NCBI GenBank assembly: GCA_013115135.1
Contig: JABANP010000007.1
Location: 62,001-126,000, forward strand
Source: Perkinsus olseni
Lineage: Eukaryota > Perkinsozoa > Perkinsida > Perkinsidae
Length of the DNA: 64,000 bases
Direction: 5' to 3'
Below the pieces are notes generated by a model. That model did not search any database. It saw only the letters and a program-made list of their open reading frames with translations, and had not been told where the DNA came from. The translations under genes and the position numbers were made by a program. Shown here in pieces: positions 59,691 through 64,000 of the stretch (position 1 is the first letter of the stretch; every line of letters begins with the position of its first letter).

Positions 59691-61800
59691 ATGGCCAAGC
59701 CCGCGCCTAAGAAGGTCGTCGAGTCTTCCAGTGACGAGTCCTCATCAGATGAGGAGGTCCAGGCTACCACTAAGCCTATTGTACATAAGAAGCACGCCGC
59801 CGCTGCCAAGAAGAAGGCCGAGAAGAAGCCCGTTGTCGAAGACAGCAGCAGCAGCGACTCCGATTCTTCCGTGGACGAGGCTCCGGCACCTAAGGCCAAG
59901 AAGGCGGTAGCTAAGAAGGCCCCGGCCCCTAAGAAGGCTGCTAAGAAGGCCGCTGAGTCGTCTTCCAGCTCTGATGAGAGCAGCAGTGATGAGGAGGAGG
60001 TCCCCGCTAAGAAGGCCCCTGCCAAGAAGGCCCCCGTCAAGAAGGCCCCCGTTGAGGAGAGCTCGAGCGACGACGATTCTTCGTCCAGCGAGGACGAGAA
60101 GCCCGCTCCCAAGAAGGCCAAGAAGGCCGCTGCTCCTGCTGCTTCTAAGAAGGTAGTGGAGAGTGAGGACTCTTCTTCTTCTGATTCTAGCGACTCTGAT
60201 TCGGACGCTAGTGACATGCCCTCGGCTAAGGCCGTCGCCAATGCCAAGGCTCGGTTAGCGGGTGCCTCTAAAAAGGCTGCCTCAGAGCTCTGATTCCGAA
60301 TCTAGCGATGATGATGAGGAAGAGAAGAAGCCTGCTGTTCAGGCTCTAAGAAGGCCGCCCCCGCCAAGAAGGCCGAGGAGTCGGATTCCAGCAGTGACTC
60401 TAGCAGTGACGAGGAGGAGGAAGAGAAGCCCGCTGCCAAGAAGGCCAAGGCCTCTCCCAAGAAGGCTGCCCCCAAGAAGGCCGCCGCTGAGGAGTCCAGC
60501 TCCAGCGACTCTGACTCCAGCGAGGACGAGGCCCCCGCTAAGAAGCCCGCTGCCAAGGCCAAGGCCGCCCCCAAGAAGGCCGCCGCCGAGGAGTCCAGCT
60601 CCAGCGACTCTGATTCTAGTGAGGACGAGGCTCCTGCTAAGAAGGCTGCTCCTAAGACTAAGGCTGCCGCCAAGAAGGCCGAGGAGGAGTCCAGCTCTAG
60701 CGACTCTGACTCCGATGAGGAGATGGAGGATGCCAAGCCCGCTGCCAAGCCTGCTGCCAAGGCCGCCGCTGCTGAGTCCAGCGATAGCGACAGTGACAGT
60801 GATGATGAGGAAGAGGAGGCCCCCAAGAAGGTCAAGGCCGCCGCTGCCGCCGAGGAGGAGGAGAGCGAGGATTCTGGTAAGTTGTGGTATTCCTGCATGA
60901 GATATGTTTTAATTGATTTTTGTCTTAGATGATGAGATGGAAGATGCTCCCGCTGCCGGCAAGCGTACCGCTTCCGAGGCCACTACTGAGGAGGACGAGG
61001 CCCCTGCTCAGAAGAAGACTAAGATGAACGACGGTTCCGCTCAGGACTCTGTTGAGAGGTCCAAGTCTGTCTTCGTCGGCAACCTCCCCTTCTCCATGAC
61101 CAAGGAGTGGCTCGAGCAGATCTTCAGCTGGTGCGGTGACATTGAGCGTGTGAGTCTCCCTACTGATTGGGAGAGCGGCAAGATCAAGGGCTTCGCTTTC
61201 CTTGACTTCGCCGATGAGGACTCCGCTGAGAAGGCCGTTGGCAAGAACGGTGAGGACTGTGAGGGTCGCGACTTGCGCATCAACTACAGTTTCCCCAAGA
61301 ACGACCATGGCGGCAAGGGTAAGGGCAAGGGTGGCAAGGGTAAGGGCAAGGGCCACCATGAGCTCGGCGAGAAGTCAGCTTCGGTGTTCGTTGGCAACCT
61401 TCCCTGGTCCATGACCCAGGACTGGCTTTATGAGGTCTTCGGTGACTGCGGTAGCATCACTCGGTGCTTCATGCCCACTGACAGGGAGACTGGCAACCCT
61501 CGTGGCTTCGCCTACATCGACTTCGACTCTGAGGACTCTGCTGAGAAGGCTACTAAGCTTAGCGGCACTGACCTCGAGGGCCGACAGATCCGGGTTAACT
61601 ACAACCAGCCTCGTGAGTCCAGTGGCAAGGGTGGCAAGGGCAAGGGAAAGGGAGGCAAGGGAAAGGGCGGCAAGGGTAAGGGCAAGGGCAAGGGTAAGGG
61701 CAAGGGCTCTGGTATTGCCGCCGCCGCCAGGGGAACTATCCAGGAGTTCGCCGGCCATAAGACCACCTTCGCCGACGACGATGACTCCGACTCGGATTAA
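59691..61800 (+). CDS. Nucleolin-like protein (acidic/Lys repeats, two RRMs, GKG tail)
   Basis: Nucleolin/NSR1/gar2 proteins act in rRNA processing in the nucleolus. Exons 59691-60261, 60343-60876 and 60929-61800 give 658 residues. The N-terminal half alternates acidic serine blocks (SSSSDSDSSEDE) with Lys/Ala/Pro blocks (PAKKAAPKK), like the nucleolin phosphorylated region. RRM1 has SVFVGNLPFS (RNP2) and KGFAFLDF (RNP1); RRM2 has SVFVGNLPWS and RGFAYIDF. Between and after the RRMs lie GKG runs (GGKGKGKGGKGKG) in place of the usual RGG box, then an acidic end DDDDSDSD. The first intron (60262-60342, GTGCCT...TTCAG, 81 nt) is itself made of the same coding-type repeat in another frame. Without it the frame would stop at 60292. 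Confidence 0.88.
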
Positions 61801-62774
61801 ACACGTACAGTTGATAGCTACAGTCAAGATGTGTTGATAGTCTTCTCATCAGAGGCTCATGCTGCTGATCCTGATGTTGTTGTTGTTGAAGCTGTCGTCG
61901 TAGAGTAGCGTGCTGTTGGTCTGACAATTGTCTCATTTACCAAGCGACATCATCACCCGCGGTATGCACTATTGACCGATCACCGGCAGCAGCAGCGATA
62001 GCATTATCATCGTCATCATGTAAGCCTCGCTACGTTTCCTTATCTGTGTACCGGGTCCCCGGACACGGTACGTCTATTCTCCTCTGTTTTCATACTACAC
62101 TTCATTTTGCGTTCTAGTGTCACCACCGGAGAGTTCCAAAGCCCCTGGGCCAGGTGACGCCAGTTAACCTGCCGTTCGGACGAGAATAGTGTTCAGAACA
62201 GTGGCTTGCGGCGGGAGCTGTATTGAGTGGCAAGGGCCTCTTCCTGCCTAGTCACCTGTACGATCGGCTGGTTGCGACGGCGGAATTCGAGGAATGCTGA
62301 GTACGTTAAGGAGGAACCGAATAGCTGAGTGCTGATAAGCTGACTAACTCGACCCCGTGTACCGAGACGTGGGGTGATTACCACCATGAAATGCTATGGT
62401 ATTCATTGCAATCGCATGTAGGAGCTTTGGTCCTGTCAGGACAATAGGAGACGAACTGCATTTAAACTCACTGATTAGCTCAACAGAGAGCTGGCCGCTA
62501 TGTTGCTAGCACATCGGCTTCCAGTGACGCGCGCCAAACTGGTTTTCACACCAATATATGAAATTCGGATATCTACTCTTTTTGGGATGAGCAGCCCAGT
62601 ACTCGACAGGCGACGGACCAGAGGCAGTATTGCCGAGGCGGCGCTGTGGTGGTCAACAGTCTTACCTCCTCTGCTACTACGGGTGGCGATGTCGTAGATT
62701 ATTGTAGAGCTCAAGGGTGTGGCTTCATGTGAGAAACGACTCTTTAAAAACTAATACATGCAGTTGGGCTCATC
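61801..62774. other. Intergenic between nucleolin-like gene and ABC1-like gene
   Basis: A convergent intergenic region of about 970 bp with no gene seen. CCGGGTCCCCGG-like and ACCGGGTCCCCGGACACGGT sequence near 62050 is a small GC hairpin. Confidence 0.4.
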
Positions 62775-64000
62775 TCAGAAGAGAGCGCTCCCGCCTCTGT
62801 CAATGCACTTCTGGGCTTCACCCCTCCATAACTCCGCGACCGATACGCTGTGGCGCGTGGCCAGAGCCAACCCGCGCAGCAGCATCGCCACTCTGTATCT
62901 GAAAGCGACTGAGTTAGTGACGCGAGAACAGGCCGATTCTGTCTACCCCATCAAACTCTCGCCAGGGAGGGACTCCAGTTGATCTGATTTGTGAAGTTGT
63001 ATGTGGAATTGGGGGTCAAGCATGTAGGGCTCTATGCGGCCAAAGAGGAGCCTGGCCATGATACTGAGGTACCGCTCATCTTTCCTAGAGCTTCTTATCC
63101 CTGCTTCCAGCATAGCTCTAGCCTCCTCCTCAGGAGCGCCATCAGCGACAGCCACTACCAACTTGGCTAGCTTCAGCCGTGTGTCGCTGCTCATACGTTT
63201 ACACTGACCGTAATCGATAAGGCCCACTTTACCCGAGGCCAGATCGACCAATAGATTCCCTGGGTGGGGGTCACCGTTGAAAAGGGAACAGGAGAAGAGC
63301 TCGTAGCCATGCACGCGGATGGCGGTGTCGATGAAGCGACTCATGTCCTGAGAAGGTGGGGACCAAAGCCTCCACGTCCACAGGCCGGCACGGACTGCCC
63401 AACCAGGCAGCCAGGAGGCCCATCCAAGGCCGGAATCGAGGACCTGCCGGTCGCGCTGTTGTTTCCGTAGCCACTCTCTGAAGTCGGGCCCAATGTCAAC
63501 CCCTCGCTTCTCCCAGTCCTTTCTGATAACAGACTCTAGCTTCTCGCCAGGGACTAGGGTCATGCAAAGGACCTTGTCTGTAGTGTACTCAGGGATGACC
63601 TCGGGCAGGTTGACCAGAGCACGCCACTCGTCAGTAGCCTCGAGGACTTCACGACGGACCTCCGTTATGTTACGAGCTTCGTTGTGGTAGTCGAACTCGG
63701 TCAAGAACTGAGTTTCGAATTCCTCCATGATTTGGGAGAAAGCTGGTAGGGCCCAGGCAGCCAGCGTAGAAAGACAGTGTAGGTCGACTTCGAACTGACG
63801 CTTGGCGTCGGGGTACTGTACTTTGAGGACCACTTCGCGACCATCTACTAGGGTCGCAGCATGGGCCTGGCCAATACTAGCCGAGCCGAGCGGGACTGGA
63901 TCCACCCAAGAGAAGAGGTCGAGAAGCGGTAGCCCTAGAGAGCCCTCCAGCGACGGCTTGATAACGTCATCAAAGGAGACAGGCCGAGCCGTGTCTTGCA
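62775..64000 (-). CDS. ABC1/ADCK/COQ8-like atypical kinase, 3' part (runs off right edge)
   Basis: UbiB/COQ8 proteins are atypical kinase/ATPases of mitochondria or plastids, several needed for ubiquinone synthesis. The frame is open to the window edge (DDVIKPSLEGSLGLPL), so the N-terminus lies outside. Motifs are VPLGSASIGQAHAA (Ala-rich nucleotide loop), VVLKVQYP (lysine), FLTEFDYHNEARN (ExD...EAxN motif), NGDPHPGNLLV (catalytic Asp and Asn) and GLIDYGQ (metal-binding, DFG-like). An intron at 62899-62946 joins ESLMG to YRVAMLLRGLALATRH and AELWRGEAQKCIDR, as expected for the family C-terminus; stop at 62775. The KxGQ signature must lie off the edge. Compartment and substrate are unknown. 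Confidence 0.85.

Noticed and set aside
59666..60898. Long antisense frames rich in Ser, Leu and Ala opposite the nucleolin-like gene
   Set aside because: They are shadows of the repeated Lys/Ala/Ser codons of the true gene, which has two clear RRMs.

Overview
The window is nuclear DNA of a protist, most probably a perkinsid alveolate (Perkinsus-like). Protein genes are split by short GT-AG introns, mostly 42-92 nt, and both strands carry genes. The strongest taxonomic clue is a 19-nt stretch at 6436-6454, GTAGCCATCTTGGCTCAAG, which matches the 3' part of the spliced leader known from Perkinsus and dinoflagellates. Genus assignment is inference; no database search was possible.

Left part (1-22 kb) is an accessory, repeat-rich block. 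The end of a mitochondrial pyruvate/branched-chain dehydrogenase kinase-like gene enters from the left edge. Two TLC-domain membrane protein genes (2.1 and 21.2 kb, the second broken by one extra T) bracket a duplicated segment. Each half of the duplication carries a small secreted cysteine-rich peptide gene on the minus strand and one or more copies of a secreted protein of about 138 aa (two decayed, one intact). The block has been hit by a full-length LINE whose 5' end is a spliced-leader relic, a foldback insertion inside that LINE, a 5'-truncated LINE copy, and a compact LTR element with 307-bp LTRs. Paralogous copies differ by many short perfect palindromes.

Middle part (22-39 kb): an unrecognised spliced gene; a CPSF30-like CCCH zinc-finger gene with a tryptophan-, RS- and RD-rich tail; an intron-less malate dehydrogenase; then, on the minus strand, a gene with a LicD/fukutin-like core and a complete ISWI chromatin remodeller. 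About 3.3 kb without a recognisable gene follows.

Right part (39.7-64 kb): two tandem, diverged SEC24 genes (COPII coat) on the minus strand, both with an unusual proline-rich C-terminal tail and some introns that look like tRNA 3' halves; about 3 kb unassigned; a tandem array of at least three genes for proteins with two U1-type zinc fingers and a conserved APNGRLLPPG motif; a nucleolin-like gene; and the 3' part of an ABC1/COQ8-like kinase gene running off the right edge. The recognisable genes are housekeeping functions (RNA 3'-end processing, chromatin, ribosome biogenesis, secretion, mitochondrial metabolism) and are not an operon. Exon borders were drawn by hand from reading frames and splice consensus, so they are approximate unless stated.
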